Origin: Nocardia salmonicida NBRC 13393
Lineage (GTDB): Bacteria; Actinomycetota; Actinomycetes; Mycobacteriales; Mycobacteriaceae
Direction: 5' to 3'
DNA length: 64,000 nucleotides
Assembly (NCBI RefSeq): GCF_001613085.1
Contig: NZ_BDBR01000002.1
Span: 496,001 to 560,000, forward strand
The notes beneath the pieces are model-generated. The model saw nothing but the letters and a program-made list of their open reading frames with translations. It was not told the origin of the DNA and did not search any database. Made by a program: the position numbers and the translations under genes. Of the stretch, positions 32,591 through 41,179 are shown piece by piece (position 1 is the stretch's first letter; each line of letters opens with the position of its first letter).

Positions 32591-33042
32591 CCACGAATCC
32601 TGGCTCGAGCGAACCGAGTACGCCCACTCACGATGCTGCGCTGAGAGGCAACTCACTCGACGTGCTGGACGACCGATCGCCGCACGTGCCCTGCTGTGCG
32701 ACACCGTGGTGCCGGTGGAGTTCGGCGCGGGCGAAGATCCGGAACCTGCATGCGTACTGGTTCGACACCGGTCGCGCAGTTGCCGTCGATTTAACGACGT
32801 GACGCAACCCCTCCCCTGTCTTTGCTGGTGAGTGGTTGTTCGGTTCGAACATGTTGTGAACTGAACCGGTCCGATCAATACCAAGAGGGAGAAACATATT
32901 GAGATGCGCATATCTACGTAACTCCATGTACTTTCTGAAAGTGACAGGCTCCATGCCCGCCGCTCCGCCCCACTTCCCCCGCACGACTACCTCGATGTCG
33001 CACACTGAACTCCCCTCCCCTCCCTCAGACCCCAGGAGTGCC
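32591..33042. other. 452-bp intergenic region between DUF385 and GH1 genes
   Basis: No gene is supported. A symmetric element CGGTTC...GAACCG (32841-32846 and 32863-32868) flanks GAACATGTTGTGAACT and may be an operator for the GH1 gene. The GH1 reading frame stays open upstream of its chosen start but lacks a signal sequence there. The rest shows nothing. Confidence 0.4.
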
Positions 33043-34365
33043 ATGCCCTCCCCCACTGGTCGCCGAATCCTCGCCGCAGTTGCTCTCACCGCCGCGGCCC
33101 TGCTCACGACCAGCACCTCCCCTGCCCTGGCGCGACCACCAGCGCCGGCCCAGCTGGCACCACTCGGGCCCGAATTTCTCTGGGGGGTGGCAGCTTCCGG
33201 ATTCCAGGTCGAAGGTGATGCGCCGGACAGCAATTGGCGCCGGTATGTCGAATCCGGGACCACCGACGATCCTTATCTGAACTCGGTCGACTTCCGGAAT
33301 CGCTACCGCTCCGATATCGCGCTCGCCGCGAAACTCGGTGTGCGCGTGTACCGCATCGGCATCGAGTGGGCCCGGGTCCAACCGCGACCCGGCGTTTGGG
33401 ACGAGGCGGCACTCGCGTTCTACGACGACGTCGTCAGCGCGATCACCGAGGCGGGGATGCGGCCGATGTTGACGCTCGATCACTGGGTGTACCCGGGCTG
33501 GGCGGCCGACCGCGGCGGCTGGCGCGATCCGGAGATCGTCGCCAACTGGCTGTCCAACGCGCGCGTGGTCGTCGACCGGTTCGCCGACGCGGATCCGCTG
33601 TGGGTGACGTTCAACGAGCCTACGTTCTACATAGTCAACGATCTGCGCCACGGCGGCATCGGCGCGGCCGACATTCTCACCATGGGTGAACGAATCGCCC
33701 AGGCGCACAACAGCATCTACGACTATATCCACGCCGTACACCCCGGCGCCCAGGTGACCAGCAATGTCGCCTACGTCCCCACTGTCGACGACGCGGTCAG
33801 CGGACCGCTGCTCGACCGGATCTCGGCGCGCCTGGACTACATCGGCATCGACTACTACTACGGCTTCTCCCCCACCCAGCTACAGATTCCCGATCCGGAC
33901 CGCCTCTGGACGATGCCGCTGCAACCCGAAGGCATCTACTACGCGCTCGACCACTTCGCGCGGAAGTTCCCCGGTCGCCCGCTCTACATCGTCGAGAACG
34001 GCATCCCCACCGAGAACGGACTCCCCCGCGCCGACGGCTACACGCGGGCGGACTCACTGCGCGACACCGTCTACTGGCTCCAGCGCGCCGTCGCCGACGG
34101 CATCCCGCTGATGGGCTACAACTACTGGAGCCTCACCGACAACTACGAATGGGGCTCCTACACTCCACGTTTCGGCCTCTACACGGTCGACGTCCTCACC
34201 GACCCGACTCTGACTCGCACGCCCACCGACGCGGTCGCCGCCTACCGTGCGATCACCGCGGCGGGCGGCGTCGCCCCCGATTACCGGCCGACGCGCCCCG
34301 TCGCCGTGTGCTCGCTCGTCGACGGTCTCGCCAGTTGCACCGATCCGGTGTCGGTCCCCCGGTAG
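33043..34365 (+). CDS. Secreted glycoside hydrolase family 1 enzyme (beta-glucosidase type)
   Basis: 440 residues from ATG at 33043 with AGGAG five bases upstream. A signal peptide is visible (GRRILAAVALTAAALLTTST...ALA, cleavage about residue 30). GH1 features: FLWGVAASGFQVEG at the N-terminus, RIGIEWARVQP, the acid/base Glu in VTFNEPTFY, DYIGIDYYYG, the nucleophile Glu in LYIVENGIPTENG, and the GYNYWSLTDNYEWG segment. A C-terminal tail with two Cys follows. It should release sugars from beta-glycosides outside the cell. An exported GH1 is unusual, since most are cytosolic. Confidence 0.9.
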   Translation: MPSPTGRRILAAVALTAAALLTTSTSPALARPPAPAQLAPLGPEFLWGVAASGFQVEGDAPDSNWRRYVESGTTDDPYLNSVDFRNRYRSDIALAAKLGVRVYRIGIEWARVQPRPGVWDEAALAFYDDVVSAITEAGMRPMLTLDHWVYPGWAADRGGWRDPEIVANWLSNARVVVDRFADADPLWVTFNEPTFYIVNDLRHGGIGAADILTMGERIAQAHNSIYDYIHAVHPGAQVTSNVAYVPTVDDAVSGPLLDRISARLDYIGIDYYYGFSPTQLQIPDPDRLWTMPLQPEGIYYALDHFARKFPGRPLYIVENGIPTENGLPRADGYTRADSLRDTVYWLQRAVADGIPLMGYNYWSLTDNYEWGSYTPRFGLYTVDVLTDPTLTRTPTDAVAAYRAITAAGGVAPDYRPTRPVAVCSLVDGLASCTDPVSVPR

Positions 34366-34403
34366 AGGTTTGAACCGCCGATGCTTGCTCTACACTCGGG
34401 CGG

Positions 34404-35126
34404 GTGTCGAGCACAGCGTCACACCCAGCCGGCGCCGTGAGCGGCAGGCAAGCCCGATGGCAGCCGCACAACGACAGCCGCCGGGAGCGAATCGTGCTGG
34501 CCGCGGTCGAGCTGATCGAACAGGCGCCCGCCGGCGTCGAGGTGCCGATCATCCAGATCGCCGAGCACGCGGGGCTCGCGAAATCGGTGGTCTACCGGCA
34601 ATTCGCCGGCCGCGACGAGCTCGATCGCCGGATCAGGAGCGAGATCGCCGACCGGTTCGTCGCCGATATCGAAGACGCCCTCGACATCGCCGAGGGATCG
34701 ATCCACGAAATCCTGGTTCGCACGATCGGCGGCGTCGTCGATTGGATCCAGGACCATCCCCGGCTACACGAGTTCCTGCGGACAGGTCCATCGGAGACCG
34801 ATCCCGATATCGACGCGATGAGCGCGCTGATCGACACCCTCGCGGGTTCGACCAGGGCGCTCGTCACGGGCTTGGCCGGTGTCGTGGGCGTGACCGACGA
34901 GGCCTCGGCCGACACGATGACCTTCGCCATCGTCTCGATGACCGAGGCCACCGTCACCCGCTGGGCCAACGACCCCGGTCCGGCGCTCACCAGGGACCAG
35001 CTGATCGAGGAAGTCGCCTCCTACGCCTGGCACGTCGTGGACGGCGTCGCCCGCCGCCACGGCCTGAACCTCGATCCCGACAAGCAACTCACCGAGATCA
35101 TCACCCAGCTGGTCGCCGGCGGCTGA
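34404..35126 (+). CDS. TetR family regulator
   Basis: 240 residues from a GTG at 34404. The HTH lies at about residues 28-75 (RIVLAAVELIEQAPAGVEVP, IAEHAGLAKSVVYRQFAGRDEL). The ligand-binding half is helical (IHEILVRTIGGVVDWIQDHPRLHEFLR, LIEEVASYAWHVVDGVARRHG). It is encoded 38 bases after the GH1 gene on the same strand and convergent with the AurF-like gene. Its target is not evident; autoregulation or control of the GH1 or diiron gene are possibilities. Confidence 0.85.
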   Translation: MSSTASHPAGAVSGRQARWQPHNDSRRERIVLAAVELIEQAPAGVEVPIIQIAEHAGLAKSVVYRQFAGRDELDRRIRSEIADRFVADIEDALDIAEGSIHEILVRTIGGVVDWIQDHPRLHEFLRTGPSETDPDIDAMSALIDTLAGSTRALVTGLAGVVGVTDEASADTMTFAIVSMTEATVTRWANDPGPALTRDQLIEEVASYAWHVVDGVARRHGLNLDPDKQLTEIITQLVAGG

Positions 35127-35143
35127 TCGCCGGCGACGTCAGC

Positions 35144-36142
35144 TCAGGCGACGCGCCGAGCGCTGCGTTCGGGCTCGCTACGGTAGCGCGACACGGGCCC
35201 GTCGATGCCGAACTTGCGCCACAGCCACTTGGCGGTCGGGTTCATCAGACCGAGGTCATTGGCCAGTTTGCGCATATCGCCGAAGTAGCCCGACAGGATC
35301 TGCTGGGAATGCTCCGACTTCCAGAACGCCTGCTCGATGACCTCGCGCGGAATATCGAACTCGCGCTCGAACGAACGCGGCGGCGCCATGATCTCGCTGG
35401 CCAGCCAGCGCATCGCGATCGGGAAGGCCACCGAGCAGACGCCACGATTGAACTTGCCCATCCGCCCGATATGCGCGGTGAGGAAGTCACCGGCGAAGGA
35501 GATGTGACGCGCTTCCTCGGCGATATGGATCTCCATGGTGCGCAACACCATCGGCGGCATCGTCGCACCCGCGCGGATCACGGCCTTCTGATAGTGATCG
35601 ATCGGTTCCTCGCCGCCGAGGATCCCGATGAACAGGATCGTGTGGGCGTAGCCGCCCGCCACACCGATCAGCGGCGACAACGCGCGAAACATCGGCCGCA
35701 TGCCGGGCACGTCGACGTCGATGCGGTTGACCAGCTCCTGGAACATCTGGATGTGGTTGCACTCTTCGGTCATCTCGTGCAAGCAGTACCGGAACTCGGG
35801 CGACCCGTTCGGCAGCTTCATGATGTATTGCATCATTCCGCGGATCAGGATGCTCTCGAAGGCGGCGCCGACCTTGATCGAATTGGCGGTGCGCCATTTG
35901 CCGATCGCAATGCGCCGGTCCAGGGGTTGATCGCGGTACCACTGTGTCGCGCCGAGCGGGTCGATCTCGGGCGAGAGAACCCACCGCACGTCGTTCGGGT
36001 CAAGGGCGAGCTCGGGCGAATCCCAGTCGATATCGAGGTAGGGATCGAAATGGCGGTCGACAGACCCCTGTGACAGGGTTGCCAGCGCCTCTCGGTACTC
36101 CTCGGTAATGGGTCCACCACGGCTCGATTCGGTCAGCGTCAT
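35144..36142 (-). CDS. AurF-like diiron oxygenase (p-aminobenzoate N-oxygenase family)
   Basis: 332 residues from ATG at 36142. Ferritin-like diiron ligands are visible: HEMTEECNHIQMFQELV (ExxH) and IHIAEEARHISFAGDFL (EExxH), with a further Glu in AAFESILIRG. AurF-family proteins use a dinuclear iron centre and oxygen for N-oxygenation or hydroxylation of small molecules, and many actinomycete copies have unknown substrates. It is a single gene between a convergent TetR gene and a LUD-domain gene, so no pathway is suggested. Cytosolic. Confidence 0.85.
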   Translation of the reverse strand: MTLTESSRGGPITEEYREALATLSQGSVDRHFDPYLDIDWDSPELALDPNDVRWVLSPEIDPLGATQWYRDQPLDRRIAIGKWRTANSIKVGAAFESILIRGMMQYIMKLPNGSPEFRYCLHEMTEECNHIQMFQELVNRIDVDVPGMRPMFRALSPLIGVAGGYAHTILFIGILGGEEPIDHYQKAVIRAGATMPPMVLRTMEIHIAEEARHISFAGDFLTAHIGRMGKFNRGVCSVAFPIAMRWLASEIMAPPRSFEREFDIPREVIEQAFWKSEHSQQILSGYFGDMRKLANDLGLMNPTAKWLWRKFGIDGPVSRYRSEPERSARRVA

Positions 36143-36264
36143 CGGTGCCTCCTCGGTTCGCGTGCGGCGCGCACGGCCCTGTTAGCGCCGTCACACCGTT
36201 ACCCCGAGAATAACTGAGACCTCCAGTCCCACACAACCCTGGCTCGATAACGTTTCCCCACGAG

Positions 36265-36858
36265 CTATTCGACCAGTAGCACCACCATCTGGCGGGCCAA
36301 CTCGGTATCGCCGGGGCCGCCGAGCCAGATCAACGGGCGACGTTGGTCGAGGTGGTCCAGCGCTTCGGGCAGGGAGAGGAACACCCGGTCGGCACGTACG
36401 ACGCAGACTTGAGGCATCTCCTCAGAGACGGCTGGTCCACCGTCGGCATCGAGTGCCAGCGAGCCGGTAGACGCGTCACCGGCCACCGCGTCGCGAACCA
36501 CCGCCTCACCGGACTCATCCGAATCCGAGCCGCTGTGCACGACCCGATGTCCCGGTGCGCTGGCCCAGTGGTCCAGCCACGCCGGGCCCGGCTCGACCGC
36601 GGCGAGTACCGTCTGCACGCTCATGCCGTAGAGCACGTCGGCGACCGCGGCGGGCAGGCCCGCGATGTCGACGGTGCGCACCAGCGAGCCGTGCTCGCGC
36701 AACCTTTCGACGAACCGCTCGAGCACCTCGGCCCGTTCGGCCGGATCCACCAACGCGTGCCTGCCGGAGGATCGACGCATGGGGACCCGGCGCTCGTCCT
36801 CGGGTAGGTCGAGCAGCCCGTCACGGACTCGGCGCAAGATCTCCTCGCGGGAATTCAC
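36265..36858 (-). CDS. LutC/YkgG-like LUD domain protein
   Basis: 197 residues from a GTG at 36858. The start NSREEILRRVRDGL and the pattern LVRTVDIAGLPAAVADVLYGM, then AVAGDASTGSLALDADGGPAVSEEMPQVCVVRADRV match LUD (LutC-type) proteins, which act with LutA and LutB in lactate oxidation. The end is atypical: LIWLGGPGDTELARQMVVLLVE in place of the family's GPSxTADIE...GVHGP. No lutA or lutB genes are nearby, so it is an orphan. A function in lactate use is uncertain. Confidence 0.7.
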   Translation of the reverse strand: MNSREEILRRVRDGLLDLPEDERRVPMRRSSGRHALVDPAERAEVLERFVERLREHGSLVRTVDIAGLPAAVADVLYGMSVQTVLAAVEPGPAWLDHWASAPGHRVVHSGSDSDESGEAVVRDAVAGDASTGSLALDADGGPAVSEEMPQVCVVRADRVFLSLPEALDHLDQRRPLIWLGGPGDTELARQMVVLLVE

Positions 36859-36942
36859 TCGGGCACTCTCCTTCGTTGGCGACGCCGTCGTCGCCGTTCA
36901 CACATTCCCTCTCCCCACATACCGCGGGAACCCTTCGAATCG

Positions 36943-37683
36943 CTACCGTACCGACCGGTCCACATCATCCGAGCGCGGCACGACGAAGCCGAGCAGATGC
37001 AGTAACCGATCGATATTCAGGTCGAAGATCTCCGCGCGATCGGCGAAGGTGTCGCGGCCGTACATGTCGAACACGTCGAAGTTCACGGCACCGAACAGCG
37101 TGGTCCATGCGGTGAGGGCTGACGCGATCACCGAGTCGGGGGCGAGCAGGCCGAACTGCTCACGAATCGTCGCGAAATCGGCGGCCGTTCGCGCGCTGAT
37201 CGCCGGTCCGGTAGCGGGGACGTCGAGCTGCCCCTGACGGTAAGCGCTGTCGACGATGCCGAGCAGGATCGCGATCACCCGCACCCCTGGCGCCTCGGTG
37301 TCAGCGGCGGGTGCGTCGTAGCCGGGTACGGGCGTGCCGAAGAGCAGGCCGTACCAGGCGGGTTCGGCCAGCGCCCATTCCCGCACCGCCCGCGCGGTGA
37401 CCCGGAAACGGGTCGCCGGGTCGCCGGGTGCGTCGATCAGTGCCGCGTCGACGGCGTCGCCCAATGCGTTGTAGCCGTCGACCACCAGCATGGTCAGCAG
37501 TTCGTCGCGGCTGCGCACGTACCGATACACCGCCGAGGACACCACACCCAGATCACGCGCGACCGCACGCAACGACAGTGCCGCGGCGCCCTGGGTAGCG
37601 AGGTGCTCGCGGCCGATGCGTTTGATGTCGGCGATCGTCTGCGCACGGGCCAGGGCGCGCGGGCCCGGCTGGTCGGAACTCAT
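36943..37683 (-). CDS. TetR family regulator with WHG-type C-terminal domain
   Basis: 246 residues from ATG at 37683; the earlier frame start lies inside the upstream gene. The HTH is at about 16-62 (DIKRIGREHLATQGAAALSLRAVARDLGVVSSAVYRYVRSRDELL). The C-terminal half contains WALAEPAWYGLLFGTPVPGY and the DFATIREQFGL...LTAWTTLFGAVNFDVF segment typical of TetR_C_33/WHG regulators. It follows the MerR gene by seven bases and is probably co-transcribed with it, making a regulator pair opposite choD. Confidence 0.85.
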   Translation of the reverse strand: MSSDQPGPRALARAQTIADIKRIGREHLATQGAAALSLRAVARDLGVVSSAVYRYVRSRDELLTMLVVDGYNALGDAVDAALIDAPGDPATRFRVTARAVREWALAEPAWYGLLFGTPVPGYDAPAADTEAPGVRVIAILLGIVDSAYRQGQLDVPATGPAISARTAADFATIREQFGLLAPDSVIASALTAWTTLFGAVNFDVFDMYGRDTFADRAEIFDLNIDRLLHLLGFVVPRSDDVDRSVR

Positions 37684-37690
37684 CTTCCGA

Positions 37691-38407
37691 TCATCGCCCA
37701 CTGGTGGCGCGAGCCGGGGCACGGCGCCCGGCCGCGTCGTCGGCGGCGGCCGCGGCGCGTTCGATCTCGGCGGCGAGCGTGGCACCGCCGACCTCCCATG
37801 CCATCGCGAGCAATCGGTCGCGGAAGCGGCTCAGGTCCACACCGACACTCTCGCCGCCGTAGCTCGTGCCCGCGGCGTCACGGATCGTGTGCACCACTTC
37901 GTCGGCGAGCACGGCGATCCGCGACTGGATCATCGTGCGCAGCACCCCGCTGAGCGTGATGTCGATGCCGACGTCGTAGAGGACCAGCGCGGCCTTGAAC
38001 ATCGACCGGTCCCCGAGGAACCAGCGCTCGTCACGGCGCTCGAGATATCCCGCCGAGATGAGCTCCGCGAGCACATCGGTACCACGGTCGCCCAGCATCG
38101 CCGCGAGCTCGGCGTCGTCGATGTGGCACGAGCGTTCGGCAGCCTGGCTCGCGCGCGGATCGAACAGCACGCGCCAATCACCGGCCTGCGGCTCAGCGTC
38201 GAACACCTCGCGGATCGCGTCCAGGCGCAGGCCGCGCGCCTGCATGGCGACGATGTCGCGCAAGCGGTCCACATGCTCGTCGGAGTAGACGACTTCCTTA
38301 CCCGCGCGGCCGGGCTTGGGGAGCACGCCGAGCGAGTGGTAATAGCGGATGGTGCGCGACGCCACGCCGCTGACGTCGGCGAGTTCCGCTCGGGTATATC
38401 GGGCCAC
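37691..38407 (-). CDS. MerR family regulator, divergent from choD
   Basis: 238 residues from a GTG at 38407. The winged HTH is canonical (ARYTRAELADVSGVASRTIRYYHSLGVLPKPGR...VYSDEHVDRLRDIVAMQARG). The long C-terminal domain (residues about 75-235) is helical with ALVLYDVGIDITLSGVLRTM and ends in an Ala/Arg-rich tail. It is divergent from the GMC oxidoreductase gene across a promoter whose spacer contains a GACAGC/GCTGTC dyad, so it probably regulates choD and itself. The effector is unknown. Confidence 0.85.
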   Translation of the reverse strand: MARYTRAELADVSGVASRTIRYYHSLGVLPKPGRAGKEVVYSDEHVDRLRDIVAMQARGLRLDAIREVFDAEPQAGDWRVLFDPRASQAAERSCHIDDAELAAMLGDRGTDVLAELISAGYLERRDERWFLGDRSMFKAALVLYDVGIDITLSGVLRTMIQSRIAVLADEVVHTIRDAAGTSYGGESVGVDLSRFRDRLLAMAWEVGGATLAAEIERAAAAADDAAGRRAPARATSGR

Positions 38408-38438
38408 CCGAACAGCATAGGTCGAAGCGGAGCCTACG

Positions 38439-38467
38439 TTGACAGCTCTGGCTGTCGCCATTAGCGT
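38439..38467 (+). promoter_or_regulatory. Promoter of choD with embedded MerR-type dyad
   Basis: TTGACA (38439-38444) and TAGCGT (38462-38467) are 17 bases apart, 39 bases before the choD start. The dyad GACAGC (38441-38446) / GCTGTC (38451-38456) overlaps the -35 box and spacer. This is a good candidate site for the divergent MerR protein. Confidence 0.65.
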
Positions 38468-38506
38468 TACCCGCGTCACTGTCGACACCGATCGAGGAGC
38501 TCCCCC

Positions 38507-40234
38507 ATGCCCGAGCGCACCACCGATTTCGACGTTCTGATCGTCGGCTCCGGCTTCGGTGGCAGTGTCACCGCGCTGCGCCTGGTGGAGAAGGGCTACA
38601 AGGTCGGCGTGATCGAGGCGGGCCGCCGCTTCGCCGATGACGAACTGCCGAAAACCAGCTGGGACCTGCGTAAATTCGTGTGGGCACCCAAGCTCGGCTG
38701 CTACGGCATCCAGCGCATCCACCCGCTGCGCGACGTTCTGATCCTGGGCGGCGCCGGCGTGGGTGGTGGCTCGCTGAATTACGCCAACACCCTCTACGTG
38801 CCGCCGGAGCCGTTCTTCCAGGACCCGCAGTGGCGGGAGATCACCGACTGGCGCACCGAGCTGACTCCCTATTACGAGCAAGCGAAGAAGATGCTCGGTG
38901 TCGTGACGAATCCCCACATGACTCCCGCCGACGAGATCTTCAAGTCCGTCGCCGAGGACCTGGGTGTGGGCGACACGTTCGTGCAGACTCCCGTCGGCGT
39001 GTTCTTCGGTACGCCCGGTGAGACCGAGGCCGACCCCTACTTCGGTGGTGTCGGTCCCGAGCGCACCGGCTGTGTGGAATGTGGCGACTGCATGGTCGGC
39101 TGCAAGTTCGGCGCCAAGAACACCCTGGTGAAGAACTACCTCTACCTCGCGGAGAAGGCCGGCGCGCAGGTCATTCCGATGACCACAGTGTCGTCGCTAC
39201 GACCGCTGCCCGACGGCACCTGGGACGTGGCCACCGAGCGCACCGGCGCGTGGGTGCGCAAGGCGCCCAAGACGTTGACCGCCAAGCATGTCGTGCTCGC
39301 GGCGGGCACGCTCGGTACGCAGAAGCTGCTGCACGCGATGCGTGATGAGGGTGCGCTGCCGAATCTGTCGGACAAGCTCGGCCTGCTGACCCGCACGAAC
39401 TCCGAGTCGATCGTCGGTGCGGCGACCAAGACGCTGGGGCCGGACCAGGACTTCACCAAGGGCGTCGCGATCACCTCCTCGATCCACCCCACCCCCGATA
39501 CCCACGTCGAGCCGGTCCGCTACGGCAAGGGCTCAAACTCGATGGGCATGCTGCAAACGCTCATGGTCGACGGCGGCGGGCGGGTGCCGCGATGGCTGCG
39601 GTTCCTGGGGCTGGTGCTGTCCAATCCGCTGACCTTCTTCCGCTTCATGAGCACGAAGAACTGGAGCGAGCGCACGATCATCTCTCTCGTCATGCAGCAC
39701 CTGGACAACTCGATCACCACTTACACCAAGCGCGGGCTGTTCGGTGGCCGCAAGCTGACCTCCAAACAGGGCCACGGACAGCCGAACCCGACGTGGATCC
39801 CGGCGGGCAACGATGTCACCCGACGGGTCGCGGAGAAGATCGGCGGCGTCGCCGGTGGCACCTGGGGTGATGTGTTCAATGTGCCGATGACCGCGCACTT
39901 CCTCGGCGGCGCGGCGATCGGCGCCGACCGCGAGCACGGCGTGATCGACGCCTACCACCGCGTGTACGGCTACCCGACGCTCAGCGTTGTCGACGGTGCC
40001 GCCGTGTCGGCCAACCTCGGCGTCAACCCCTCGCTCACCATTACCGCCCAAGCCGAGCGCGCGGCCGCCTACTGGCCCAACAACGGCGAGGTCGACACCC
40101 GCCCCGAGCAGAGCGCCGGCTACAGCAAGATCGCCCCGGTTCGCCCGAACCAGCCGGTCGTGCCCGCGAGCGCGCCCGCCGCCCTGATCCTGCCGATCAT
40201 CGAGGTCCGCAGCTCGGAGAAGACCGCGGGCTGA
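38507..40234 (+). CDS. choD: GMC-family FAD oxidoreductase, ChoD (cholesterol oxidase-like)
   Basis: 575 residues. The N-terminal FAD-binding motif is DVLIVGSGFGGSVTALRLVEKG, followed by LGGAGVGGGSLNYANTLY, another GMC hallmark. A Cys-rich segment GCVECGDCMVGCKFGAKNTLVKNYL lies near residue 190. The C-terminal FAD contact is SVVDGAAVSANLGVNPSLTITA. Overall it matches the ChoD group of actinomycetes, annotated as cholesterol oxidase although their physiological substrate is debated. No signal peptide is seen. A strong terminator follows. It is controlled by a promoter shared with a divergent MerR gene. Confidence 0.85.
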   Translation: MPERTTDFDVLIVGSGFGGSVTALRLVEKGYKVGVIEAGRRFADDELPKTSWDLRKFVWAPKLGCYGIQRIHPLRDVLILGGAGVGGGSLNYANTLYVPPEPFFQDPQWREITDWRTELTPYYEQAKKMLGVVTNPHMTPADEIFKSVAEDLGVGDTFVQTPVGVFFGTPGETEADPYFGGVGPERTGCVECGDCMVGCKFGAKNTLVKNYLYLAEKAGAQVIPMTTVSSLRPLPDGTWDVATERTGAWVRKAPKTLTAKHVVLAAGTLGTQKLLHAMRDEGALPNLSDKLGLLTRTNSESIVGAATKTLGPDQDFTKGVAITSSIHPTPDTHVEPVRYGKGSNSMGMLQTLMVDGGGRVPRWLRFLGLVLSNPLTFFRFMSTKNWSERTIISLVMQHLDNSITTYTKRGLFGGRKLTSKQGHGQPNPTWIPAGNDVTRRVAEKIGGVAGGTWGDVFNVPMTAHFLGGAAIGADREHGVIDAYHRVYGYPTLSVVDGAAVSANLGVNPSLTITAQAERAAAYWPNNGEVDTRPEQSAGYSKIAPVRPNQPVVPASAPAALILPIIEVRSSEKTAG

Positions 40235-40246
40235 TTCGACGAAATC

Positions 40247-40288
40247 AGGCCCCGGCCTTGCGGTTACTACCGCAAGGCCGGGGCCTTT
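40247..40288 (+). terminator. Intrinsic terminator of choD
   Basis: A perfect 18-bp stem (AGGCCCCGGCCTTGCGGT with its complement) with loop TACT lies 12 bases past the choD stop and is followed by TTCC. It is one of the strongest hairpins in the window. Confidence 0.9.
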
Positions 40289-40338
40289 CCTGTTCCCGGA
40301 CACGTAGCATCGGTGCCGACGACGGGGAGGAGCTTTCG

Positions 40339-41162
40339 ATGACGGTGCTGGTTTTGGGCGGCTACGGAACGGTCGGCGCGCATCTGGTGCGATTGCTCCG
40401 CGCCGAAGGGATCTCCGTGCAGGCGGCGGGGCGCGATCCCGCCAGGGCGGACCGGGTGGTCGACCTGCGCGACAGCGCCGGTGTCGACGCGGCTTCGGCA
40501 GATGCGACCATCGTCGTGAACTGCGCGGGCACCGAGGATGTCGGGTTGGCTCCCGGACTCACCACCCTGCTCGCCGTCGACGCACTCACAGCCCGCAGCG
40601 GCCCCGTCGACATCATGATCGGCCTCGGCTCCGGCGAATCCCACGGCCCCGCCGCGACTGCCTGAACCTATCGGCTCCTCGGTCAGCGCTTTCCCGACGC
40701 CGACGGCACGAGCATCCGCAATTTCACCGGGCGGCAACGCTTTGCGGCGCCCGCGCACGCCGGCTACCGACCGTTTCCCGCTCTCCGCGCGGACTTCGCC
40801 GATCAGCACCGTCTCACCCGCGAGTTCGGTGTCCCGGTGCGCACCTACCTCCGCCTCGACTCCCGACTCGCCACGCTCGGCCTGGCTGCCCTCACGTGGA
40901 CGCCTGCCCTGCAATCGCTGGCGCCTGCCCATATGCCCGGCAGCAGTGATCGCTGGGTAGCGCTCGCGCAGTCCGCGGACGGATCCATCAGATCGCGTGC
41001 GGCCGTGGACAATCACAGGCTACGGCCGTGGTCGCCGCCATCACGGTGCGCGCACTGATCCGGAATCCGGTCTCCGCGCCGACCTGGATCCATCAGCTTC
41101 TCGAGCTCGACGACATCTGTCATGACCCGCTCGCGGCAGATATCCGGTTCGACCGCTCCTGA
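40339..41162 (+). pseudogene. Saccharopine dehydrogenase-like NAD(P)-binding protein, decayed
   Basis: The start MTVLVLGGYGTVGAHLVRLLRAEG is a Rossmann fold. After NCAGTEDVGLAPGLTTLLA about 55 residues usual in relatives are missing, i.e. an internal deletion. An in-frame TGA at 40663 interrupts ATA-x-TYRLLGQRFPDADG, where relatives have Trp; one base change would restore it. The same frame continues with AHAGYRPFPALRADFADQHRLTREFGVPVRTYLRLDSRLATLGLA to about 41014. There a 2-base insertion shifts the frame, after which QATAVVAAITVRALI...WIHQLLELDDICHDPL continues to a stop at 41160. Three independent lesions make this a pseudogene. Confidence 0.8.
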
Positions 41163-41179
41163 AGGCACCGCCGAAGTGT

